Assembly (NCBI GenBank): GCA_964586455.1
Contig: CAZPHV010000002.1
Coordinates: 62,001 to 126,000, forward strand
Origin: Aquimonas sp964586455
Lineage (GTDB): Bacteria; Pseudomonadota; Gammaproteobacteria; Xanthomonadales; Xanthomonadaceae
DNA length: 64,000 nucleotides
Reading direction: 5' to 3'
Shown piece by piece: positions 52,218 through 60,065 of the stretch. The position numbers were made by a program, and so were the translations under genes. Each line of letters opens with the position of its first letter. Position 1 is the first letter of the stretch. The notes beneath the pieces are model-generated. The model had not been told where the DNA came from. It did not search any database and saw only the letters and a list, made by a program, of their open reading frames with translations.

Positions 52218-53027
52218 AGGCGCTCACTCGACTTCACGCGGATGCTTCGTCTCAGCTCGCCGAATTCCCCCGGTTAGCCAAGTGTTCGATCGTCACAGCC
52301 AAACGCCTGCCGCAGCTTCGACAAGGCAAAGGGAGTGCATGGGCTACCGGCGGCCCGCTGAAACTCTGTATGCAGAGGCCGGCGGGGTGCAAGGGCACTT
52401 ACCGCACTGCGACTTCAGCATGCCCCTGCGCAGGGTTCGCAGCGCTTCGTTCTGACTCAACGCCGCCCGATGTCGCTCGCCGCTGCGCTGACGCAGAGCG
52501 GCGCTCAGCGCATGACGGACGACCAGATCCGCCAGAGGGGCCGACTCGAAGGCGATCCACCCTGCCTGGCCCGGAGGCTTCAGGGCGCGTACGCGGTTCC
52601 CGCACGCGCGGATCATCGACTCCTCGGGCCCGGGCGATGGCGGGTCATCCCGCGCCGCCAGAACGTCCCGCAGTGCCTTCGGATCGTCGCTGCGCTCGAT
52701 CGGTTCCAGCCTACGGCATCGATCCCGCCGGCATCACAGCGCCTGCCCCGGTTCCGGGTCCGACTCGGCCCAGCGCTCCAGAGCAGGCCTTTGTCAGCGT
52801 TCACCTTGCCTCAGCCCACTCGCGGCGGCCACCGGACTGCATGGTGGGGCGCAGCGAGACCGGCACTTGCGATGCCTGATCGTGCCGGCGCCGTTCGAGA
52901 CAGCGGGGACCAAGCGGGCTCGCGCGCTGAGCGCAGAGACCGTCGTAGCCGCTCAGACAGGCAAGGTCGACTGCGCCCCTTGGAGGTACGCCTTGGGTTG
53001 TCGAGGCCCGGTACGCATACTGGATTC
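52218..53027. other. Long gap, no convincing intact gene
   Basis: 810 bases between the divergent permease and response regulator genes. The only frame with protein-like composition is on the minus strand, 52344 to about 52740. The rest shows no motif or repeat. Confidence 0.5.
52344..52616 (-). CDS. Possible small protein or gene remnant
   Basis: A 90-codon frame from the ATG at 52616. The same frame stays open upstream to about 52740 with sensible composition ('EPIERSDDPKALRDVLAA'), ending 'RGMLKSQCGKCPC' plus a Pro/Arg tail. There is no start codon with a clear ribosome site for the longer form. It could be the decayed 3' part of a gene. Not recognised. Confidence 0.28.
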   Translation of the reverse strand: MIRACGNRVRALKPPGQAGWIAFESAPLADLVVRHALSAALRQRSGERHRAALSQNEALRTLRRGMLKSQCGKCPCTPPASAYRVSAGRR

Positions 53028-53717
53028 ATGCGCCTGCTGCTGGTTGAAGACCACCTCCCGCTTGCCGAAGCCCTCGCTGCCGGACTCAGCCGCGGCGGCT
53101 TCGCGGTCGACTGTGCACACGGCGCCGCGGTCGCGCGGCGTTTCTTCGCGGCAACGCCCTACGACCTGGTCGTGCTGGACATCGGTCTGCCGGACGGCAG
53201 CGGCCTCGACCTGCTCACGGAGTGGCGTCGCAGCCCCGGCCCTCCGGTGCTGATGCTGACCGCGCGTGGCGAGCTGCACGATCGAATTCTCGGGCTCGAC
53301 GCCGGCGCCGACGACTACCTGATCAAGCCGGTCGAGGTCTCCGAGCTGCTGGCCCGCTGCCGCGCGCTGCTGCGGCGTCCCGGGGCGCGCACGGGGCCCG
53401 CCCTGGTCGAAGGCGCGCTCGCGCTGGACACCGCCACCCGCAATGTCGAACTGCACGGCCAGCGCCTGCCGCTGGGTCGGCGCGAGGTGAGCGTGCTCGA
53501 ACAGCTGATGCGCCGCAGTGGCCGTGTGGTGCCGCGTTCCGTGCTGGAGCAGTCTGTCTACGGTTTCGATGAGGAGGTCAGCCCCAACGCGCTGGAGGCG
53601 GTGGTCTCCCGCCTGCGCAAGGCGCTCGAGTCAGCCGACGCGCCGCTGACCGTGATCGCGGTGCGGGGCGTGGGCTGGATGCTGGCGCCGCCGCGCGAAT
53701 CCGGACCCCGGCCATGA
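53028..53717 (+). CDS. OmpR/QseB-like response regulator
   Basis: 229 residues. A receiver domain starts 'MRLLLVEDHLPLAEALAAGL', with phosphoacceptor D51 in 'LVVLDIGLPDGSG' and the lysine in 'DDYLIKPVE'. The OmpR winged helix follows ('LPLGRREVSVLEQLMRRSGR', 'SPNALEAVVSRLRKAL'). The ATG at 53028 gives the canonical start. The stop overlaps the kinase start (ATGA). Confidence 0.94.
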   Translation: MRLLLVEDHLPLAEALAAGLSRGGFAVDCAHGAAVARRFFAATPYDLVVLDIGLPDGSGLDLLTEWRRSPGPPVLMLTARGELHDRILGLDAGADDYLIKPVEVSELLARCRALLRRPGARTGPALVEGALALDTATRNVELHGQRLPLGRREVSVLEQLMRRSGRVVPRSVLEQSVYGFDEEVSPNALEAVVSRLRKALESADAPLTVIAVRGVGWMLAPPRESGPRP

Positions 53718-55075
53718 GCGCACCGACCCGCTCGCTCAGCGCGCTGCTGACCCGACGCCTGGCGCTGATCGCACTCGGCCTGGCCCTGGTCAACCTGACC
53801 GCCGTCGCGCTGCGCTACGCCAGCCTGCCGGACGAACTCGCGCGCTCGGCGCTGCACCATCAGCTCGATCGCATTACCGATGACATCCAGCCCGGTCGCC
53901 CGTCGCCGCAGATCTCGGAGCGGGCGCGCGCCGATTTCCAGACCCATTCACAGGACTACGCCTTCGCCGTGGTCGACGCCGGCGGCCAGTACGTCGAAGC
54001 GGTGAATCCCGAGCTGCTGCCTGCCGATCTGCAGTGGCTGCATCGCAGCGAGTCGGTCGACGCCATGGTGGAGCTCGATGGCCGCAGCCTGCGGATCAGC
54101 GCCCGCGCCATCGAGCGCCCCGGCGGCCCGCTGCGCGTGATCGTGGCGATGGCCGGCGATCCCGCGCGCTGGAAGCTGCGCGCCCTGTTCGACGAACTCG
54201 CCACCCACGTCGCGCTGCCGCTGGTGCCGGTGATCCTGCTGCTGATCGGCGCCAACGCCGCGCTGGTCAGGCGCGCCATGCAGCCGGTGACGGCCGCGGC
54301 GGCCTGGGCACGCGGTCTGCGTCCAGGGGCGCACAACCCCGCACCCCCCTTGCATGCCGCGCAGCCTGACGAGATCAGGGATCTGGTCGACGCGCTGGCG
54401 CGCGCGCTGCAGCGGCTGGAGGGCGCGCTGTCGGCGGAACGGCAGCGCTCGGCCGAGGCCGCGCACGCCCTGCGCACGCCGCTGGCGGTGCTGACCGCGC
54501 GTCTGGACGCGCTGCCGCCGGGGCCCACGGAAGACGCACTGCGCCGCGACGTTCGCCAGCTGAGCCGCAGCGTGCAGCAGCTGCTGTCGGTCGCCACCGC
54601 AGAGGCGGCAGCGCCCGGCGACGCGCTCATCGATCTCGCCGATGTCGCGCATGCGGTCGTGGCCAACCTGGCGCCGTTCGCCTACGTCCAGGGCGCCGCG
54701 CTCGAACTGCAGCTCGACGCCGAGAGCGCCCACGTCCGCGCCGATCCCGCCTCGGTCGAACTGGCCTTGACCAACCTCGTCGAGAACGCGGTGCTACACG
54801 GCGGCGGGACGGTGGTCGTCACGGTCGGACCCGGGCCGCAGCTGCGCGTGTCCGACGAGGGTCGCGGGCTCCCGGCCGGGCAGGAAGCAGAGATCTTCGA
54901 ACCGTTCCGTCGCGGTCCGGATGCCGCCGCGGGTGGCGCCGGCCTCGGCCTTGCGATCGTGCGCCGGGCCATGGCCTCGCAGGAGGGCACCGTCAGCGCC
55001 TGCAATCGCGCACAGGGCGGCGCCGAGTTCGTGCTCACGTTCAAGCCCGCCGCGCGCCGACCTGCTGCCGGCTGA
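53714..55075 (+). CDS. QseC/PmrB-like sensor histidine kinase
   Basis: 453 residues. Membrane helices at about 15-35 and 165-187 flank a periplasmic sensor of about 130 residues. H251 lies in 'AEAAHALRTPLAVL', followed by HATPase ('NLVENAVLHGG', 'GLPAGQEAEIFEPFRRG', 'GAGLGLAIVRRAM'). It is the partner of the upstream regulator, overlapping by 4 bases. The stimulus is unknown; the YgiW-like gene downstream suggests a QseBC-type stress or cation circuit. Confidence 0.93.
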   Translation: MSAPTRSLSALLTRRLALIALGLALVNLTAVALRYASLPDELARSALHHQLDRITDDIQPGRPSPQISERARADFQTHSQDYAFAVVDAGGQYVEAVNPELLPADLQWLHRSESVDAMVELDGRSLRISARAIERPGGPLRVIVAMAGDPARWKLRALFDELATHVALPLVPVILLLIGANAALVRRAMQPVTAAAAWARGLRPGAHNPAPPLHAAQPDEIRDLVDALARALQRLEGALSAERQRSAEAAHALRTPLAVLTARLDALPPGPTEDALRRDVRQLSRSVQQLLSVATAEAAAPGDALIDLADVAHAVVANLAPFAYVQGAALELQLDAESAHVRADPASVELALTNLVENAVLHGGGTVVVTVGPGPQLRVSDEGRGLPAGQEAEIFEPFRRGPDAAAGGAGLGLAIVRRAMASQEGTVSACNRAQGGAEFVLTFKPAARRPAAG

Positions 55076-55149
55076 ACGAGCACGCTTGCAGCGTGGCGCG
55101 GCGCGCGGCCGTCAGTCTGTCGTCAGCGAGTGCCCCTAGCCTTTCTCCT

Positions 55150-55172
55150 GCCCGCCCTGATGCGGGCTTCCC
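55150..55172 (+). terminator. Terminator-like hairpin between kinase and small gene
   Basis: GCCCGC-CCTGAT-GCGGGC followed by TTCCCC, about 75 bases after the kinase stop. The tail is C-rich, so it may be an attenuator or weak terminator. Confidence 0.45.
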
Positions 55173-55188
55173 CCCAAGGAGAATCGAC

Positions 55189-55338
55189 ATGGACATGCAG
55201 CAGGACGACACCCGCAGCCAAGGCCCGGCCAAGCTCGGCGACTGGATGAAACAGGAGCTGGAGTTCCGACTGCCGCGCGCCTGGCTGGCCGCCGGTGGCC
55301 TGGCCTTCTTCGTGCTTCTGATCGTGGCGCTGGACTGA
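55189..55338 (+). CDS. Small single-pass membrane protein (49 aa)
   Basis: Starts 'MDMQQDDTRSQGPAKLGDWM' with AAGGAG at good distance, and ends in one hydrophobic helix 'AWLAAGGLAFFVLLIVALD'. The N-terminal half is polar and probably cytoplasmic. It sits between a two-component system and a YgiW-like gene, 17 bases before the latter. Possibly a modulator of the kinase; function unknown. Confidence 0.75.
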   Translation: MDMQQDDTRSQGPAKLGDWMKQELEFRLPRAWLAAGGLAFFVLLIVALD

Positions 55339-55354
55339 CCCCTAGGAGAACCCC

Positions 55355-55687
55355 ATGAAACGCATCGCACTGCTCGGCGCACTGCTGGCTCTGGCCTCGG
55401 CCAGCACGTTCGCCAATGAAACGGTCACGCCGATCGGTGACCTGACCCGCGGCACCACCGCCACGATCCAGGGCACGGTCGAGCGCATCCTCGACGAAGA
55501 CGAGTTCCGGATCGCGGACGCCAGCGGCAGCATCAAGGTCTACATCGGACCGCACATGGTCCCAGTCGACACCGGCGAACAGGTCACGGTGCGCGGCCTG
55601 GTCGATGACGACCTCAGGAAGGAGTTCTACGCCCGCGAGCTGGTGCGGGCCAACGGCGAGCGCTTCGCCTTTGACCGCCGCTACTGA
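55355..55687 (+). CDS. YgiW/YdeI-family OB-fold periplasmic protein
   Basis: 110 residues. Signal peptide 'MKRIALLGALLALASASTFA', then a BOF domain: 'IGDLTRGTTATIQGTVERIL', 'DEDEFRIADASGSIKVYIG', 'VTVRGLVDDDLRKEFYA'. The relatives YgiW and YdeI are stress-tolerance proteins, and ygiW adjoins qseBC in E. coli, so finding it next to a QseBC-like pair is consistent. A TAGGAG precedes the ATG. Confidence 0.9.
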   Translation: MKRIALLGALLALASASTFANETVTPIGDLTRGTTATIQGTVERILDEDEFRIADASGSIKVYIGPHMVPVDTGEQVTVRGLVDDDLRKEFYARELVRANGERFAFDRRY

Positions 55688-56062
55688 ACCCGGGGCGCGG
55701 CGGGTTGCCGGGAGCGGCCCGCTGCGCCTTCGGTGTCTTCCACATGGGCTGTGCACGCACATTCGCGCGTCGCCGAACGCTGGTGGAAGCCCGCATCCAG
55801 AGCGATTTGCTTGCCTCGGACAGCGCATTAGATGCATGCACGACCGGCGCGCCATTCATTGCGAGGGGGTGCGCGGCACTGAGCACATCCGCGGTGCAGC
55901 GAAGATCAGTGCAGAAGCCGCGCCAAGCTACCCGATCGGCTTTCGCCGGCCGGGCGCCGCGGTGATCCTTTTGCGCGAATCTTCATTCCTGACGGAGTGG
56001 GGCGCGGCGTCTCGCGGGCAGGTTGCAGACCGCGTGCCCGAGCAGACAATTCACCAATCGCG
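55688..56062. other. Gene-free stretch
   Basis: About 375 bases between convergent genes. No plausible start sites, RNA or repeats seen; a GC-rich hairpin follows the YgiW-like stop. Confidence 0.5.
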
Positions 56063-56161
56063 CTACTTACCCTTCTTCTCCTTCTTGGCCGCACGCTTTT
56101 CCTTGAGCGTTTTTGTCGGCTCCTTCTTCTGGGTCTTCTTCTGATCCATTCCCTTGCTCAT
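56063..56161 (-). CDS. Very small Lys-rich protein (32 aa)
   Basis: Encodes 'MSKGMDQKKTQKKEPTKTLK' and twelve further mainly Lys/Ala/Glu residues; more than a third of the residues are lysine. Similar tiny 'MSKGMD...KK' proteins occur as conserved hypotheticals in other proteobacteria. GAGAG precedes the ATG. It is probably disordered and could bind nucleic acid; no function is known. Confidence 0.65.
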   Translation of the reverse strand: MSKGMDQKKTQKKEPTKTLKEKRAAKKEKKGK

Positions 56162-56784
56162 GGCGTGCTCTCGGCTGGTGGTGTGAATTGGCTGAACGCA
56201 GCGTCTATCGTCGAGGCTGGCGGGCGAAGTGTAGCGCTGAGCGCTTGTGGATTGGTCTTGCTTGCCCGGTGGACTGGCACCGTGCCGGATCGACCAGCAA
56301 ACCTCCCGCCGTGGTGGGTCGTGAGCGCAGTTGGGAGCATGCCGGTCGCCATTCGCAGTTGAATCCGCCCCGGAAGATTCCACTCGCCGCTGGGCATTGC
56401 ACGGCTTGCAGACTACCCGCAGGCAGGCGTAGCCGAACACCCGGCAGCGCAGGGCCGGGCAGGCATCGAACTCCCCGCGTACGTACCCGGGCAACGCGCC
56501 CCTCCGCCTCAAGATGCAAGAGGAAGTCCGGGTCGTGCGCTTGCCCCTGCGCGTACAGCAGCGTGCGCTCGGGATCGCGCCGCGCGCAGCGCGGCGTGGA
56601 TGCCGGTGCGTCGAGGCGAGGCGCAGCACCCAACGCTCCCATGTATCGGCGCCCACTCAGTGTTCCGCGCGGCCTCATGCCTTCCCATGGATGCGGATCC
56701 CGCGCGGAGATGAAAACCTCGCAGCTGCGCGGCGCAGGAATCGTCCTGCCCGCGCAGGCCAGGCCCGCCTCGGGCTCGGTCGGC
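56162..56784. other. Stretch holding only a transposase remnant
   Basis: About 620 bases upstream of the Lys-rich gene. Apart from the IS91-like fragment on the minus strand, nothing coding is seen. Confidence 0.5.
56345..56620 (-). pseudogene. Decayed IS91-like transposase, zinc-binding N-terminal part
   Basis: One minus-strand frame reads 'RRDPERTLLYAQGQAHDPDF' then 'LLHLEAEG'. After a +/-1 frameshift near 56490 the next frame continues 'GALPGYVRGEFDACPALRC' and 'CLRVVCKPCNAQRRVESSG'. Together these follow the N-terminal zinc-binding domain of IS91-family transposases (LLY...AH..DFL, LPGYVR.EF, LRVVC..C). The rest of the element is absent, so this is an inactive fragment. Confidence 0.5.
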
Positions 56785-58680
56785 TTACGCCTTGCGATAC
56801 ACCTCCGCCCCCTGTGCGCGGAACTCCTCGGCCTTCTGCTGCATGCCCTTCTCCAGCGCCTCCTGCTCGCTCACTCCCTGCGCCGCGGCGTAGTCACGGA
56901 CGTCCTGGGTGATCTTCATCGAGCAGAAGTTCGGCCCGCACATCGAGCAGAAGTGGGCGGTCTTGTGGGCGTCCTTGGGCAGGGTCTCGTCGTGGAATTC
57001 CTGCGCCTTTTCCGGATCGAGACCGAGGTTGAACTGGTCTTCCCAACGGAACTCGAAGCGCGCTTTGGAAAGCGCGTTGTCGCGCATCTGCGCCGAGGGA
57101 TGGCCCTTGGCCAGATCGGCTGCGTGGGCCGCGATCTTGTAGGTGATGATGCCGTCGCGCACGTCCTGCTTGTTGGGCAGGCCGAGGTGCTCCTTGGGCG
57201 TGACGTAGCAGAGCATCGCCGTGCCGTACCAGCCGATCATGGCCGCGCCGATCGCGCTGGTGATGTGGTCGTAGCCGGGCGCGATGTCGGTGGTCAGCGG
57301 CCCCAGCGTGTAGAACGGCGCCTCACCGCACTCGCGCAGCTGTTTGTCCATGTTCTCCTTGATCAGCTGCATCGGCACGTGGCCGGGGCCTTCAATCATG
57401 GTCTGGATGTCGTGCTTCCAGGCGATCTTGGTCAGCTCGCCCAGGGTTTCCAGCTCACCGAACTGGGCGGCATCATTGGCATCAGCGATCGAGCCGGGGC
57501 GCAGGCCGTCGCCCAGCGAGAAGGCCACGTCATAGGCCTTCATGATTTCGCAGATCTCTTCGAAATGCGTGTACAGGAACGATTCCTTGTGGTGCGCGAG
57601 ACACCACTTGGCCATGATCGAGCCGCCGCGGCTGACGATGCCGGTGACGCGCTTGGCGGTCCACGGGATGTACGCCAGACGCACGCCAGCGTGGATGGTG
57701 AAGTAGTCCACGCCCTGCTCGGCCTGCTCGATGAGGGTGTCGCGGAACAGTTCCCAGGTCAGCTCTTCGGCGCGGCCGCCGACCTTCTCCAGCGCCTGAT
57801 AGATCGGCACCGTACCAATCGGCACCGGCGAGTTGCGCAGGATCCACTCGCGGGTTTCGTGGATGTGCTTGCCGGTGGACAGGTCCATCACGGTGTCGGC
57901 GCCCCAGCGGATCGACCACACCATCTTTTCGACTTCTTCCGCGATCGACGAGGTCACTGCGCTGTTGCCGATGTTCGCGTTGATCTTCACCAGGAAGTTG
58001 CGGCCGATGATCATCGGCTCGCTCTCGGGGTGATTGATGTTGTTGGGCAGGATCGCGCGGCCGCGGGCGATTTCGTCGCGCACGAACTCCGGCGTGATCA
58101 GGCCGGGCAGGCTGGCGCCGAAGTCGTGGCCGGCGTGCATGCGTCCACGCGCCATGCCCTGCGCGCGCACCTGCTCGATCAGCGCCTCACGGCGCTGGTT
58201 CTCGCGGATCGCGACGAACTCCATTTCAGGGGTGACCATGCCGCGCTTGGCGTAGTGCATCTGGCTGACGTTGGCGCCCGCCTTGGCTCGACGCGGCGCG
58301 CTCAGATTGGGAAAGCGCACGCTGTCGAGCTTGGCATCGTGCAGGCGCTGCTGGCCGTACTTCGAGCTGATGGCGGACAGCAACTCGGTGTCGCCGCGCT
58401 CCTCGATCCAGCCAGCGCGCAGTCGTGCCAGGCCTTCGGTCAGTTCGATGCGTGCATCCGCGTCGCTGTAAGGGCCAGAGGTGTCGTACACCGTCAGCGG
58501 CGCATTCGGCTCGGCGCCGAACAGGGCCGGGGTGTCGGACTGGTGGATCTCGCGCATCGGCACGCGCAGATCAGGGCGTGAGCCCGTGACGTGGATCTTG
58601 CGCGAGCCGGGTATCGGGCGGGTGACATCGGCCGAGAGCGCCTCGGCGGCGCGCTGGAAGTCTTCGGGCAGGGCATTCAT
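56785..58680 (-). CDS. thiC: Phosphomethylpyrimidine synthase ThiC
   Basis: 631 residues. A radical-SAM enzyme that converts aminoimidazole ribotide to HMP-phosphate for thiamine. The cluster motif 'CSMCGPNFCSM' is near the C-terminus. Strong family blocks include 'GRAILPNNINHPESEPMIIG', 'NANIGNSAVTSSIAEEVEKM', 'GGRAEELTWELFRDTLIEQA' and 'IEGPGHVPMQLIKENM'. The start 'MNALPEDFQRAAEAL' is at 58680. A TPP riboswitch lies in its leader. Confidence 0.97.
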   Translation of the reverse strand: MNALPEDFQRAAEALSADVTRPIPGSRKIHVTGSRPDLRVPMREIHQSDTPALFGAEPNAPLTVYDTSGPYSDADARIELTEGLARLRAGWIEERGDTELLSAISSKYGQQRLHDAKLDSVRFPNLSAPRRAKAGANVSQMHYAKRGMVTPEMEFVAIRENQRREALIEQVRAQGMARGRMHAGHDFGASLPGLITPEFVRDEIARGRAILPNNINHPESEPMIIGRNFLVKINANIGNSAVTSSIAEEVEKMVWSIRWGADTVMDLSTGKHIHETREWILRNSPVPIGTVPIYQALEKVGGRAEELTWELFRDTLIEQAEQGVDYFTIHAGVRLAYIPWTAKRVTGIVSRGGSIMAKWCLAHHKESFLYTHFEEICEIMKAYDVAFSLGDGLRPGSIADANDAAQFGELETLGELTKIAWKHDIQTMIEGPGHVPMQLIKENMDKQLRECGEAPFYTLGPLTTDIAPGYDHITSAIGAAMIGWYGTAMLCYVTPKEHLGLPNKQDVRDGIITYKIAAHAADLAKGHPSAQMRDNALSKARFEFRWEDQFNLGLDPEKAQEFHDETLPKDAHKTAHFCSMCGPNFCSMKITQDVRDYAAAQGVSEQEALEKGMQQKAEEFRAQGAEVYRKA

Positions 58681-58767
58681 GGCGGCATCCTTGGAGTGGA
58701 GAACCAAGCGACGGCGCCGGAGCGGAGTGCGGCTGCGCGGAGGCTGCGGCCGGACCACCGTTTCGAA

Positions 58768-58841
58768 GCTCCCTACGCCGGTATGAGCCGGATCAGGTTC
58801 AAAGGGACTCTCTCAGCCCGGCTGTTGCCGGACACCCCCGC
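58768..58841 (-). promoter_or_regulatory. TPP riboswitch (THI element) of thiC
   Basis: On the minus strand the leader shows the conserved blocks GGGGGTGTCC, GGGCTGAGAGAGTCCC, GAACCTGATCCGG and CATACCGGCGTAGGGA in order. It lies about 87 bases upstream of the thiC ATG. Binding of thiamine pyrophosphate should shut off thiC expression, most likely at translation; no clear terminator stem was seen. Confidence 0.95.
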
Positions 58842-59013
58842 TTGCGCGCGCATTGAAGCACGAAGCCGAGGCCTGCGCGAAACGACAGCGTTTTGCCGTA
58901 CCGGTGACGATCGTCAATTGACCACCCATTGGGCGCTGGCTAGGCTGCGCAGGTTCCGGTGCGATCCTCGCCGCCGGCCCCGATGCCCGCCGTACCCCTG
59001 CCAAGGAATCGCC

Positions 59014-59616
59014 ATGCCACTCAGCATCAACATCGAACTCAGCGACAGCGACATCGAACGCTTCCGCGCCGCGCAGGCCTCCTCCGAAGCCAGTGCGAAG
59101 TCGCCGGACGAGATCGTCAAGGCCGCGATGAAGCTGCTGGAATCGGCCAAGATCGACAGCCTGCCTGACTTCATCCGCCAGCGGCTTGAGGGTCTGGACT
59201 CGCTGATCGCGATGCTCAACGACGAGGGCTTTGCCCTGCCCGAGGAAGACCGCAAGCACGTGGTCTCGGCCCTGGTCTACTTCGTAAACCCCGAAGACGC
59301 CATCCCCGACCATGTGCCGGTGCTGGGCTACCTCGACGACGCGATCATGATCGAGCTCTGCCTGCGCCAGCTGCACAATGAAATCGAGGCCTACGATGAC
59401 TTCTGCGATTTCCGTCAGCACGAGGCCGAGCGCCGCGGTCTGGACCCGGCCACGCTCGGCCGCGCCGATTTCCTGGAATCCCGACGCGAAGAGCTGATCA
59501 CCCGCATCCACCGCCGCCGCGAGCGCGACTACGGCGTCGGCTACGGCGGCAGCAGCGGCTACGGCCGCGCCAGCTACACCCGCAGCTGGCGGCCTGGCCT
59601 GATGACGGTCCGCTGA
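59014..59616 (+). CDS. DUF1232 (YkvA-like) protein
   Basis: 200 residues. The DUF1232 segment lies around 85-120 ('SALVYFVNPEDAIPDHVPVL', 'GYLDDAIMIELCLRQL'). A charged helical N-terminus precedes it, and a Gly/Tyr/Arg-rich tail ('GVGYGGSSGYGRASYTRSW') follows. The function of the family is unknown. CAAGGAA precedes the ATG at 59014; the long upstream frame crosses the riboswitch and is rejected. It is probably cotranscribed with the thioesterase gene 2 bases downstream. Confidence 0.85.
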   Translation: MPLSINIELSDSDIERFRAAQASSEASAKSPDEIVKAAMKLLESAKIDSLPDFIRQRLEGLDSLIAMLNDEGFALPEEDRKHVVSALVYFVNPEDAIPDHVPVLGYLDDAIMIELCLRQLHNEIEAYDDFCDFRQHEAERRGLDPATLGRADFLESRREELITRIHRRRERDYGVGYGGSSGYGRASYTRSWRPGLMTVR

Positions 59617-59618
59617 GT

Positions 59619-60059
59619 TTGGCCCGCGTATTCACGCAAGACACCGACGCCGCCGGCCTGAACGCTGGCGGCGTCGGCACCTTGGTCGAGCACCTTGGGA
59701 TCGAGGTGCTGGAGGTTGGCGAAGACTTCATCCGCGGTCGCATGCCGGTCGACCCGCGCACCCGTCAGCCTTTCGGCCTGCTGCACGGCGGCGCTTCGGT
59801 GGCGCTGGCGGAGACCCTGGGCAGCATGGCCGCGAGCCTATGCGTGGATCCCGCCACCCAGCTGGCGGTCGGGCTCGAGATCAATGCCAATCATCTGCGT
59901 GCGGTCACCCACGGCTGGGTGATCGGTATCGCGCGTCCGATCCACATCGGCCGCAGCACCCAGGTCTGGGACATCCGCATCGAAAATGAGGCCGGGCAAC
60001 CGGTCTGCATCTCACGCCTGACCATGGCGGTGGTGCCGCGCGCAACCGCGCCGCGCTGA
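59619..60059 (+). CDS. Hotdog-fold acyl-CoA thioesterase (PaaI/YdiI-like)
   Basis: 146 residues. Single hotdog domain with the active-site loop 'FGLLHGGASVALAETLGS', matching the YdiI/EntH/MenI group (HGG...E). 'VGLEINANHLRAV' and 'WDIRIENEAGQPVCISRLT' complete the fold. The start is a TTG at 59619, right after the DUF1232 stop. The acyl substrate cannot be assigned. Confidence 0.88.
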   Translation: MARVFTQDTDAAGLNAGGVGTLVEHLGIEVLEVGEDFIRGRMPVDPRTRQPFGLLHGGASVALAETLGSMAASLCVDPATQLAVGLEINANHLRAVTHGWVIGIARPIHIGRSTQVWDIRIENEAGQPVCISRLTMAVVPRATAPR

Positions 60060-60065
60060 ATCAGC

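Noticed and set aside
58591..59013. N-terminal extension of the DUF1232 gene
   Set aside because: It would run antisense through thiC and its riboswitch; the ATG at 59014 has a ribosome site and fits the family.
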